From Mytilus edulis (lineage: Eukaryota > Mollusca > Bivalvia > Mytilida > Mytilidae), in contig NC_092349.1 in NCBI RefSeq assembly GCF_963676685.1, positions 87,122,604 to 87,186,603 on the forward strand: a stretch of DNA of 64,000 bases, read 5' to 3'. Each line of letters begins with the position of its first letter. Position 1 is the stretch's first letter. Below are positions 32,158-42,269 of this stretch, piece after piece. The notes below the pieces were generated by a model, which was not told the DNA's origin, ran no database searches, and was given only the letters and a program-made list of their open reading frames with translations. The position numbers were made by a program, and so were the translations under genes.

Positions 32158-34838
32158 TTATTCCTTCCCTCGCAATAAGAACGAAAGTTCGGAAAATACG
32201 ATAATCCTTCTTCATTTATGCTATTGTAAATCCAGTAGTTCCATTGTAAAGTTTTTTGGTAACCATCACCACATATATAGTTCATAAAATTCGGCAAGTC
32301 CAACATCTGAATATATTTACACATAGGTCATTTGAAAATATTTCGATATACATAGTTCCTGTTTTATTTCCGTCACCATCAAAGTATAAAGTTCATCAAC
32401 TGCTGGAAAGGGCGCACATCTTTGTACAAGTGTCGTCATCATCATCTCCATTACGTAGTATTTGACGCATCTAGCTATTTGGTTCGTCCTTCTTAAGAGG
32501 CTGTTAACATCGACATTCGGTTAAGTTTTGTCCTTGACCAATGGCACGGAGGAAAACATCTCTCTGTTGTCAGTAACATCTATTCCAATTGCGAAGACAC
32601 CATTTGTTTTTACCAAATTGTTCGTGGCATTAGAACCAGAACTCACAACATTCTTTTTGGCTAACCAAGATATATTCTTAATTAATTAACAGTACAAAAA
32701 TATGGCTATTCCAATGAAGATGGCACCTAAACCCCACTGATAAATTTATCCCAATTTGGACAAACTAAAACTTGTTTACTTCCCCTTAATTTCCTAATTT
32801 TTTTTATTTATCAATCAGATAATTGACAGTTTGTTAGCTCGCCTTAAGTTCAAAAGTTATCTAAGCCTAGCAAAATTAAGTTTTCACAATTTCTACGTAT
32901 ATAAATCAATACGTTCTTTTTTATATCAAATTATCTATTTAAAACAAATACGTTCTTTTTATTTATATTAAATTGTCTATTCAAAACAAAAACAAAATAA
33001 AAGGGGAAAACTGTCGTATACAACTTCTACAAGTTTTTAAAATCCTACATAATAAAAACAAATATATGTTTATTAACACAAGACATAAAAAATAGATTTA
33101 AAAAATTCACAAATTAAAAAAATATATATAATGTGATCCTTTTCTATAACCCCTACACCTACATAATACCTATAACAAATAATATATACTAAATATTATA
33201 TGTGTTACTTTGTTCCCAATTGTAATACTTTTACAGTTTTATTTTGTTTGCTTCATTAATTAATCTTAACGTTAGATATAGACCAAAAAATTAACAACAT
33301 TTAAGATTCCATTAATAAAATTTTAACTACCTCTTGCGCAATTTGTTACTGACTCTACATTTCATATTTGACAACAAAAACACCTTATTGCGAAAAAAAT
33401 GTCGTTCTCTGTAATGTATTACATTTTTCTAAAATTAGTATATAGTTTCCTTATACTATTTCCTTTCTTTTTTATATATCTATTTTTCATTTGTTTTAAA
33501 ATTTCAAACCTACTGCCTATCCCTTTTATACATTTACATACGACTATGTTGAGATCTGAGTTTAAAAATAGTATATACATTTAAAACTTAACTAACCTCT
33601 TAAAACTAAAACCATTAAAAAAAATCTATGACTACTTATGAACAAAACACATCGTTAAGATTCTTTTTTTTCAACTCCTTAAATAATTGTTTCCTTATTC
33701 TTATTTCATGATTATAATCCTCATCATTGTTTACTTTTCAATTTCAATTTTACTTGAATGCTAGTTTTCCTTTTATATCAATTATCTATTTCACTAAAAT
33801 TTTGTCATTAAGTTCTAAAGTTCATATATTTCTTATTTTTTCTTTACAAATATCAGTCTACTACAACAATACTAGTAAATCCCTAAGGGCAAACATATCC
33901 ATGTTTTTCTTTAATGTGCTACTTTATGAAGATACTTCTCTTAATCTATTAACAATATGTAAATATGGCGTAATCTAACACCATAAAAAAAAACTTGCAC
34001 CATTTAATAACTTAACATCACTTATGTTAATCATCCGAAGAAGGGGTTGGAATCTAAAATTATAGACTATTTGTTTTCTCTAAACAAATGTGCGTAAACA
34101 CTACCCAACTGCGAAACCACCACCCAATGGCTCTAACACGCAAACAATGTATCCTCAAAGTACCCTTAACTTCATCTACCAAAGGTTCTAAATCAACCTT
34201 AATTTACACCGGTGCACTACTAAAATTACGTAAAACATATGTTTTCTAGAATAATTGAATGTATCTTCAAAAAAAATAACCCATAATATGATCAAAACAA
34301 AAAAAAACAAAATACCTCCAAAAAATGATATTGTATCAAGACATATTTACTTGTTTTTTTTTACATATTACTCTAAACGAAAAACTAGCTTCTTCAAACT
34401 TAAAAAAAAATATTTTTTTAAGAATCATATTATATAATTTATCCTATCTATTAAATAACAGCCGATAAAAATTACACTTAAAAAAATAACCTTGTTCTCT
34501 AAAACAAAAATGTGTATAATATTCATAGTTTTTTAATCGACCTATAATACCTTAAAATATACCTAATAAAAACAATTTGTTCCTACCACAACTCGTGACA
34601 AAACTTCTGATTTTAAGCATTTTAAAAATACGGCCTGACTTCCTTTAACATTAAAAACTTTACTGAATATGTGTGCCATCCCTTGAAAAGCCATTTCTAT
34701 TTGTTGTACTGACATAGAAATATCTTGATTGTCCATTAAGAAAAATGAAAGTAACTGAGTTCTTACCTTTTATATTCCTTCGCGTTATTTTAGACAATCC
34801 AAGTCGATCGTGGTCAAACGGCATCAAATCGTGACTTA
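32158..34838 (-). other. LTR element interior: non-coding, strongly strand-asymmetric
   Basis: From about 32800 to 34800 the plus strand is poor in G and relatively rich in C: counting two lines (33601-33720) gives 6 G against 21 C. There are many A and T homopolymers. No protein motif was recognised. The reading frame at 32037-32324 on the minus strand crosses into the LTR and has no similarity I know. Confidence 0.7.
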
Positions 34839-35546
34839 TGTGACGAAGTCATTAAGAATAAATATATTTTATTAAGTAATTACAAAGTCAAGAAAGATAC
34901 TAAAGTTCAAATGTTGAAATGTTCACAAACTGTTTTTAAAGTTCAATTGTTCGAATGTTCAATAGTTCACAATGGCACGTGATCGTATAGTTTTATAAAT
35001 GTTCAGTCCTTATGGATTACGTTCGGATATTAAGCGCATGATTTCCAGCCTACCCACGATGGGGAAGACCTTGGCGGAATCTCCGGTACCAATAGCTTGT
35101 ACCAATCTCTTGTACCAAGCTGTCCTTGTAGTCCATTGAGGTATCTTATATAGTCCAATGGTCCATACACCTGCCTATAGCTGTAGGCCGGTTGTATAAT
35201 CGTCCGGTTATCGAGTACTATTTACATGAGGTTAATTGTCAAATAATGTAATTAACCCCTGACGGATAAATGTTATTTTAAAGTAAACATGGTCATTTAT
35301 GGGCTTCGGGGTATATATGTCCATAGTATACGAACAGATTGTTATTAGTGTCCAAAGGCTTTCTGCTATTTAATGTATTCACAGATGGTTATTAGTGTCC
35401 AAAGGCTTTCTGCTATTTAATGTATTCACAGATGGTTATTAGTGTCCAAAGCATACATGATTGTCATTGAATTGTTTATTTCCTTTTTAATAAATTTCCT
35501 AATTAATACTCCTTGATAATTAATTAATGTTACCAATTGTGTAACA
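34839..35546 (-). repeat. LTR (5' LTR if the element is on the minus strand)
   Basis: Same 708-bp length as the other LTR and identical in every line I compared. It is followed by CTGA, which completes the target duplication. Confidence 0.92.
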
Positions 35547-35749
35547 CTGACATATATAACAACAGCCAACAAAATTTATAAATTGTTAAACCTTATATTA
35601 GAATTATATCTAATATTATATTTAGGATAAACAAAAATATATTATATATAATTTATATCAAAAAGGAATAAAATTAGATAAATAAATAAAATTGATTAGT
35701 AGTGAAATATAAAGTATAACCTCTGCTTTGTGCAAACTCATAAATAAGA

Positions 35750-36219
35750 TCACACCTGGTCAGAGGTATTAAATTCTAAATAACATTTCTGGCAGTCAGC
35801 AAATCTTTTGAAATTGTTCAGCCGCCGGATATAAATTGTTCGTGACGTCAGCCAGTTGTAATAGAATCTTGGCTCGTGTCCATCACATGACCCAACGTCC
35901 GGTTTATACCTACAAACTACAAAACATGATATCTTGATGAGTGAAAATGAACAGTTTTGTCGTCTAAAACGTAATAACGTAAAGAAATAGTGCAAATCAA
36001 ATTCATCACAGCATATATTGAAACACGTAAAATATTTATACATAAAACTCAATCTAAACAAGATTGTGAAGTTCAACAAAAGTAACTGAAACTAGAATAA
36101 TTATTGCAAGCAATACTAATTGTCACATTAAACTATTTTCATGACATTAGCAATTAATTATAGAGTTCCAGAGTTAGAGTTATACAGAAAAATAAAAGAA
36201 ATTTTATGTAGCTTCCCAT
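35750..36219 (-). pseudogene. Kunitz locus 4: degenerate Kunitz pseudogene
   Basis: The presumed signal exon starts at 36217-36219 with MGSYIKFLLFFCITLTLELY but runs into a stop after 21 codons and has no donor at the expected place. The Kunitz exon follows a tgttttgtag acceptor at 35916 and begins CRYKPDVGSCDGHEPRFYYN, then WLTSRT. From there it has lost the third and fourth cysteines and the YGGC-GN segment, resuming at LNNFKRFADCQKC before running on to 35750. A small deletion with frame change around the YGGC codons (cggcggctgaacaatt at 35813-35828 on the minus strand) explains this. P1 would be Asp. The intron is only about 0.3 kb. It cannot fold as a Kunitz domain. Confidence 0.85.
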
Positions 36220-36254
36220 GATGAAAAAATAAAATGTCAGAACTAATATAAGTC

Positions 36255-36282
36255 TGAATTATATAAAACTGGCACAACTTTG
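36255..36282 (-). promoter_or_regulatory. Promoter remnant of Kunitz locus 4
   Basis: On the minus strand, gttgtgccagttttatataa lies about 45 nt before the ATG, at the same place and with the same order (ttgtgc, then TATA) as in loci 3 and 5. Confidence 0.45.
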
Positions 36283-36469
36283 ATATATGTAACATGTCAG
36301 AACGAGGATGTTTACGTTCACCATAACAGATTGGTCCATATTAAACAATACAATGTAACCTTTGTCTTTACAAGGATATTTATATTTTGTTTGTTTGTTT
36401 TACTAACCTACGTCATAAGAAAACTTCGGGGGAAGTACCGACATGTATTTAAAAATTAAAAAATCAAAA

Positions 36470-36960
36470 ATACTGAATTCCGAGGAAAATTGAAAACAGA
36501 AAGTCCCTAATCACATGGAAAATTTCACAACTCAAACAGATCAAAGAAATGGATAACAACTGTCATACTCATGACATTTTTATTATGCAGAAAATGGTGT
36601 ATTAAACCTGATTTCAAAGCTAACTTATCCTCTCATTTGTATGACAGTCTTATCAAATTCCATTATATTGACAAGGATGTGTGATTAAAACAAACACAAT
36701 AGGTAAAAATGTCACAATTAGGTTATCAACAGCAACACGAACCCCACCACAAACTGGGGTTGATTTTATGCGCCCTGGAAGGGTCAGCAGATCTTGCTCC
36801 ACATGTGACACATGTCGTGTTGCTCATGTTATGACAAAGCTGGTAAATAGTATAATTCGGTAGGTCAAATTCGTGAAAAGGTAACGGGATTGTTGTTACG
36901 ACATAATGAACATATCCGATATTATCTGTGAAACGGATATTCTATAACTGTCAACCAACT
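36470..36960 (+). repeat. Repeat families B and C, back to back
   Basis: 36470-36710 shows the family B order (gtccctaatcacatgg, aactgtcatactcatgac, tgacagtcttatcaaattcc). 36715-36960 shows family C (gcaacacgaaccccaccaca, agggtcagcagatcttgc, ccacatgtgac, cgtgttgctcatgttat). Confidence 0.7.
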
Positions 36961-37169
36961 CGTAATGTCAAAGCGATGATTTCAATTTCACCATTTAGAA
37001 TTAAAAATGGGGAAACTAACATCGTCTCTTTTCTCGTAAAGTTTTTTTTCAACCGACCTTCATTGATTGTCAATTTCCAGATGTAAGTCAAGATATGAGA
37101 CAGACTTAACTGAAAAACGGAAAGTCTCTTATCAAAGGGCAAAATCAAAAGCTCCAGCACATCAAACGA

Positions 37170-38075
37170 ATGGATCACGGTGTCATATAACTGTTTAGTG
37201 CAATACTCTTCAATGAATGAAAGCTTTTAATCATTTTGGCCTTGTCCGGAAATTTTGTGTTAAAGCTAAAATATTAAAAGAAAAATATCGATAAATCTAT
37301 TGAAAGTGAAGCAGGCAATGTAAACAATGTAATGTACCTCAAAGTAATTTATCCTATCTACCTGACTGTATGAACTTTTCATTTGTCAGAACTAATGGTT
37401 TATTGAATGACGCCAACCACTAAACATGTAACAATCTTAGTATTAAGTTATTTCAGGTCAAGTTAAAATAACCGTTTAATTAAAAAAAAATATATAATTG
37501 TGTGAAATTTTTTAAAAAAAGTATGATTTCTTTTATCAGATACAACTTATCCAAAGTCGATGTTTGTTTCTTAATTTTATTTCTGTTTTCTTATGGTTGA
37601 ACAAAGAAAGCATAACTAGTTTGTTAAGCTCTTGTTCGTTGAACAATCGATGGATATGATGCCTTGATACTTAAACAATTCTAAAAAGTTTACAGAAAAC
37701 GTATATTTTATCTGTGTATATATTTGATGGATCTTCGAAATATACAAAAAAAAAGAATTAAAAAATAAAAAAAATCTAAACTCATATTTGGCCACAATCT
37801 ATAATATTTTTTCATCAACATTTACATTAGGAAGTATCTATATAATGTCGATGATCTAAACCTTTCAACATCCAACCTTTGTTAGCTAACCAACTACGAC
37901 AGAGATATAAAACTGGTTTCACAAGTTTAACAGAAAGTCAGGAGTTCAACTTATTTTTATTCAATATTGATGCATATGAACCCCAAACGGCTGAATGTCA
38001 TACACGTACATTATAGCGATGAAGGGATATACATGTATCATTCATGGTCCTTCCTATTCACTTTTGATACGCTAT
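37170..38075. other. No gene recognised
   Basis: AT-rich, with several A-runs near 37740-37775. No exon, repeat family or RNA gene was identified. Confidence 0.5.
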
Positions 38076-38079
38076 ATAA

Positions 38080-38190
38080 CAACGTCTCTCATCGTACGGT
38101 GACCTATCGTTGTAACATCTCAGCGTCAGTTGGTCTTTGGAATAGAGTTGTCTCATCGGTAATCATACCAGATCATCTTACTCTTACAAT
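38080..38190 (+). mobile_element. Retroelement tail fragment (Penelope-like family)
   Basis: tctcatcgtacggtgaccta, tcgttgtaac, gttggtctttggaatagagt, tgtctcatcggtaatcatac: the terminal part of the tail. Confidence 0.6.
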
Positions 38191-38820
38191 TTTTGATCAT
38201 AATATAGCTTCAGTAATATAGTTCTAAAAGAAAAAATAACTGTCTTTCTTGATTTTACTTGAAGCAATGCTCAAACAAACAAAATTAAAAACCAAGGATG
38301 CGTTAATGCCTAAACATTTGAGGATCTTTGTGACAAAAATTACAAAGCCACATTCACATTTTTATTGTAAAACGGGAACCTTGTTTAAGTAATTCTTTAT
38401 TTTATCAAGAAAGATTTAAAAAAAAAGGATGAAGTATGTCATGTCAAGGATGTACAATTATAACAATTATTTAAATTGGGCTGTGTGACGTGATGGTTCT
38501 TATAATCAATTCCAAATTAGGTCAACTTTCCTTGGGGACTTAACTAAAGGATAAAAATATCGTGGCGTATACTTATGCATTCTCTTTCTTCTTTTTATTT
38601 AAGGTCAACATGGCTTCAATTCTGAAGAATACATGTTGTTGCGCATGCGTGATTGGCAAAAATTTATACAAATTCATAAAATTATTTTATAACAATTAGA
38701 GTGTTTGTATATATATACAGATTGTGATTAAAAATATATGTATATGTTTTGTTTAAATTTGTTTATTTGAAGCTAAAGAAAACAGCTGGTGTTAGCCTGT
38801 CACGGAATACAAGTTACTTC
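38191..38820. other. No gene recognised
   Basis: AT-rich sequence without reading-frame or repeat evidence that I can support. Confidence 0.5.
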
Positions 38821-38824
38821 ATAA

Positions 38825-39070
38825 TATAAAAGAGGGACGAAAGATACCAAAGGGACAGTCAAACTCATAAATCTAAAACAAACTGACAACGCCATGGCTA
38901 AAAATGAAAAAGACAAACAGAAAAACAATAGTACACATGACACAACATAGAAAACTAAAGAATAAACAACACGAACCCCACCAAAAACTAGGGGTGATCT
39001 CAGGTGCTCCGAAAGGGTAAGCAGATCCTGCTCCACATGTGGCACCCGTCGTGTTGCTTAAGTTATAAAA
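38825..39070 (+). repeat. Dispersed repeat family C, best copy
   Basis: aaagagggacgaaagatacc, aaagggacagtcaaactc, aactgacaacgccatggct, acacgaaccccaccaaaaac, gggtgatctcaggtgctccg, gtaagcagatcctgctcc, ccgtcgtgttgc. Other copies: 20400-20935, 36715-36960, 56140-56470, 56570-56990 and 58485-58700 (partial). Confidence 0.8.
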
Positions 39071-39239
39071 GGAAAAAATATTCTGGAATATTATTTCCAC
39101 AAGAATAAATATTACAGTAAATGTTCCTAACTGAATAAATGGTATAGACTATTTGTTCCAACAGGAACAGATATTATGACAATGTTTATAACAAAGTTTC
39201 CAATGGAACATCTGTTAGGAGGAACAAATATACGTTGAC

Positions 39240-40325
39240 AAGCAGATCTCTATTTAATCAATCTCAATTACAGTTCCATTGAATTATTGTTCGCGGGAAG
39301 TATGACCATTTGTATGTGTCCTTGGAAGTTTGGATGTGTCTGAGTATGATTTTGTCTTGTCCTGCTGTCAGTTTGTTCAAAAATATGCGATGGAATGGCT
39401 ACAAGACAATGTATTACTTTATAAAATAAAATAAGTCTTGTTGTTAAGCGTCTCTCAGCTAGTTGTGGCCATTTCAACTGATTTAGCATGTTTGTGACAC
39501 TGCTCGTGTAATCGTAGTTGTTGTGTACATGACGAGCAGCTCGTCTTTGTACCTTTTCTAATTATATATGTTGTTCTTTCATATGGGGGTGCCATACACT
39601 ACAACTTCATTCCAGTTTGGGTCCAGTTACTAGTGCATGGTATGCTCTTGATTTTGTTTCTGTGTTTTTAACTTTGAAATTTCTTTAAAAAAAAAACAAG
39701 TGATCTGTTCCCATTTGATACTATGTTGTCTATATGTTTGTTCCACTTCAGATTCGATTGTAAGGTTATGCCTAGATATTTTGCGGATGTAACTGATTCG
39801 GGGATGTGATTGTGAAGGATGTAATTATGCCGGTAGTTATTTTTCTTTTCAGGGTGAAATGCCATAAGCCAATCTGACTTCCATCAAGCTGCTGAGTTTA
39901 GGTCAAGTTGTAGTTTATGACAATCATCTTGTGTTTTTATTTCCCTGTAAATTATGCTGTCATCAGCAAAGACTATAAGCTTGCTGTGTTGTAGGTATTC
40001 CGGTAAGTCATTTATATAAATGAGAAACAGTACTGGGCCCAATACTGTTCCTTGTGGTACACCAGATGTTACGGGTACTGAGGTGGAAGAAATGCCATTA
40101 ATGACTACTGTTTGTGTTCTGTCCTGTAAAAATGCCTGAATCCAATTTAGTGTGTTATTTTCAATACCATAGAATTTGAGATTGTAAAGGAAGTGACGAT
40201 GTGAGACTTTGTCGAACGCTTTAGCGAAATCCATTATGATCAAGTCAATTTGTGTGTTTCTATTATTTGATTGTGCTAGTTCTTGAATGAAGTCAATTAA
40301 TTGTGTTTCACACGACCTTTTTTTT
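39240..40325 (-). mobile_element. CR1/Jockey-like LINE reverse transcriptase fragment
   Basis: Minus-strand frames give a good RT core. First comes RSCETQLIDFIQELAQ (about 40320-40270), then IIMDFAKAFDKVSHRHFL (40243-40190), DRTQTVVINGISSTSVPV, TSGVPQGTVLGPVLFLIYIN and KLIVFADDSIIYREIKTQ. FADD is the catalytic box. After a frame break come MAFHPEKK and SAKYLGITLQSNLKWNKHID (39865-39668), then LNQLKWPQLAERRLTTRL and FYKV (39489-39400). This is the C-terminal half of a LINE pol, 5'-truncated near 40325 and broken by a few frameshifts; endonuclease and ORF1 are missing. The assignment is from motif order and is not resolved to clade. Confidence 0.88.
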
Positions 40326-40554
40326 TTGCTGTATCAAAATTATAATGGCTTTTTTTGGCATTTCATAGAAATGACTGTTTCCACCTGTTTTTGAACTACT
40401 ATTACGCTAAGAGGCACATAACCGATTGATGGTGCCATAAAACATCTTTTCGTCAATTAACAAAATACAAAAAAAAACAGTGTATGCTTTCTAATTTTAA
40501 AACTATCCATTATGACCAAAGGAACAAAATGTCAAAATTACAGCTTTGCATTAC

Positions 40555-40765
40555 GGCCTTTAAACGTAGGAAAGCTCATACCGTATGGTAAGGTATATGT
40601 GTAACAGGACCCAGTATGGTATTATTTAGCTTACATTAATATTGGTTGGGTTTATAGTTATAGTTAAAGGCCGTACGTTTACGTTTGGTTGCTTAAGTAA
40701 GCTTCATTGTTCTCTGGTGAATATCTGTTTTATTGAAAATCATACAACATCTCCTTTTCTATGAG
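40555..40765 (+). mobile_element. Retroelement tail fragment, diverged
   Basis: aaagctcataccgtatggta, aaaggccgtacgtttacgtt and aaaatcatacaacatctcct fit the end of the Penelope-like tail, with many changes. It is the least certain tail copy. Confidence 0.45.
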
Positions 40766-41170
40766 AAATTTAAATATATATAATAGTGAAGGTAAGCAAC
40801 GTTTTGCTCCCTTCCTTGTTTTGAGATATTTGTCTGTAAATATCATTTAAAGATATGTTTTTGACTCCATACGTAGGGAACAACACCTTGGAATACACTG
40901 GACCAACCTAAAATAAAACAGACTGTTCTGTTGAGACTAGTAACGTTGTAAGCCCTATAATCATTTGTGTGTTTGACTTTTTAAACTTTCATCTCACGTG
41001 TACCTGATGATATGTATTCCACATATATTCACGAGCCCGCACAAAATTCGTATGTGTTGTTATTGATGACACAATGCGACATAACTGATTTCTCAGTAAT
41101 AAACGGTTGAACAATAATTTACATGTTTTCCAATCTAAAGAACTTGGTTGGTTATTTGAAGACAACAAAC

Positions 41171-41310
41171 AAGGGCTTCGATGACCGAGTGGTATTAGTA
41201 GTTACTACTATAATCACTAGACGCCAACACTGAGGTTGTCAGTTCGAACCCGATCGTGCCGTTGCACAGGACTCCAATCTTAATTAACTTAGATTGTCAG
41301 TAATTAGTTA
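41171..41310 (+). mobile_element. tRNA-derived SINE, 5' (head) part
   Basis: A box GATGACCGAGTGG at 41180-41192 and B box CAGTTCGAACCC at 41240-41251, with spacing typical of a tRNA-type RNA polymerase III promoter of the Leu/Ser class. It is followed by gatcgtgccgttgcacagga and ctccaatcttaatt, which I remember as the body of molluscan tRNA-derived SINEs. A true tRNA gene is unlikely because the acceptor stem does not pair. Confidence 0.65.
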
Positions 41311-41394
41311 ATACTTCAGTTTCATTATGTATATCTCTTTCATATTCATTTGATAAAATTTACTGTTTGCAATAGCATGAATTGTTCTATATAA

Positions 41395-41590
41395 TAAGAA
41401 TGTTCTTATCCCGGGCATACAAACAATGCCGTATTTGGCAAAACCTTTTCAACTTTTGATCTTCAGTGCTGTACAACTTTGTACTTTTTTCACTTTCGAT
41501 CTTTTATATCTGGGCGTCACTATTGAGTCTTGTGTGGACAAGACGCGTTTTTGGCGTATTGAATTTTAAACCTGATGCTTTTTGTTATCT
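41395..41590 (+). repeat. Partial 357-bp family unit
   Basis: atcccgggcatacaaac, ccgtatttggcaaaac, gctgtacaactttgta, gggcgtcactattgagtctt and acaagacgcgtttttggcgt follow the family order in a diverged form. Confidence 0.6.
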
Positions 41591-41699
41591 ATTAATCATG
41601 CTTTTCTTTGTCTAATATGGTCTCCTTTTTATTTGTATTGTAGTCCTGTAATATTATGTTGTCATTTCAATGTTATATTTAACTTTGCCATTAAAGTGC

Positions 41700-42090
41700 G
41701 AGGTTTGGCATGCCATAAAACCAGGTTCAACCCACCACTTTTATTCCCCTTTAAAAGTGTCCTGTACCAAGTCAGGAAGATGGCCATTGTTATAATATTG
41801 TTCGTTTCTGTGTGTGTTGCATTTTAACGTTGAGTCGTTTGTGTTTTCTCTTATTTTTGAGATAAGACGTGGCACGGTACTTGTCTATCCCAAATTCATG
41901 TATTTGGTTTTGATGTTATGTCTGTTGCTTGGTCCGTTTCTGTGTGTGTTGCGTTTCGGTGTTGTGTCGTTGTTCTCCTCTTATATTTAATGCGTTTCCC
42001 TCGGTTTTAGTTTGTTACCTCGATTTTGTTTTTTGTCCATGGATTTATGAGTTTTGAACAGCGGTATACTACTGTTGCCTTTATTTTTCT
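41700..42090 (+). repeat. Repeat block also at 21690-21930
   Basis: aaaccaggttcaacccacca, gtcctgtaccaagtcaggaa, gatggccattgttata, gttttagtttgttacctcga, gaacagcggtatactactgt. It lies between the two SINE parts. Confidence 0.7.
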
Positions 42091-42094
42091 TATC

Positions 42095-42185
42095 GAAGGT
42101 CGATGGGTTTTTTTCGGGCAATCCGGCCTCCTCTACCAACAAAAACTAGCCGTCACGAAATAGCAAAAAAGGTGCATAAACGTGA
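42095..42185 (+). mobile_element. tRNA-derived SINE, 3' part
   Basis: gaaggtcgatgggtttttt, cgggcaatccggcctcctct, accaacaaaaactagccgtc, acgaaatagc. In related SINEs as I remember them, this segment follows the body present at 41250-41310, so it may be the other half of the same copy. Confidence 0.5.
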
Positions 42186-42269
42186 CGACATACGTTATTA
42201 TGGATTTTGGTAAAAAAATCTGTAAATAATTATAGTATAACTAATCGATTAGTTATTCTTTTTATTACA

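Larger units (their letters stand above)
31450..35546 (-). mobile_element. Young non-autonomous LTR retrotransposon
   Basis: Two 708-bp direct repeats (31450-32157 and 34839-35546) that I cannot tell apart by eye flank a 2681-bp interior. CTGA at 31446-31449 and 35547-35550 is the target duplication. LTR ends are TG...CA. Minus-strand orientation is inferred from a purine tract (gcgagggaaggaataa, complement of 32158-32173) right before the downstream LTR. I see no standard tRNA primer site beside the other LTR. The interior has no gag, protease, RT or integrase frame, and no frame over about 95 codons. It therefore needs proteins from another element. Its size fits a TRIM/LARD-like derivative. 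Indistinguishable LTRs imply recent insertion. Confidence 0.9.

Noticed and set aside
32525..32760. Envelope-like gene before the 3' LTR, because of a short hydrophobic stretch followed by an open segment on the minus strand
   Set aside because: The hydrophobic part is only about 15 codons between stops and no envelope motif is present.
41171..41260. tRNA-Leu or tRNA-Ser gene
   Set aside because: A and B boxes are good, but the acceptor stem does not pair and the sequence continues into a SINE body.
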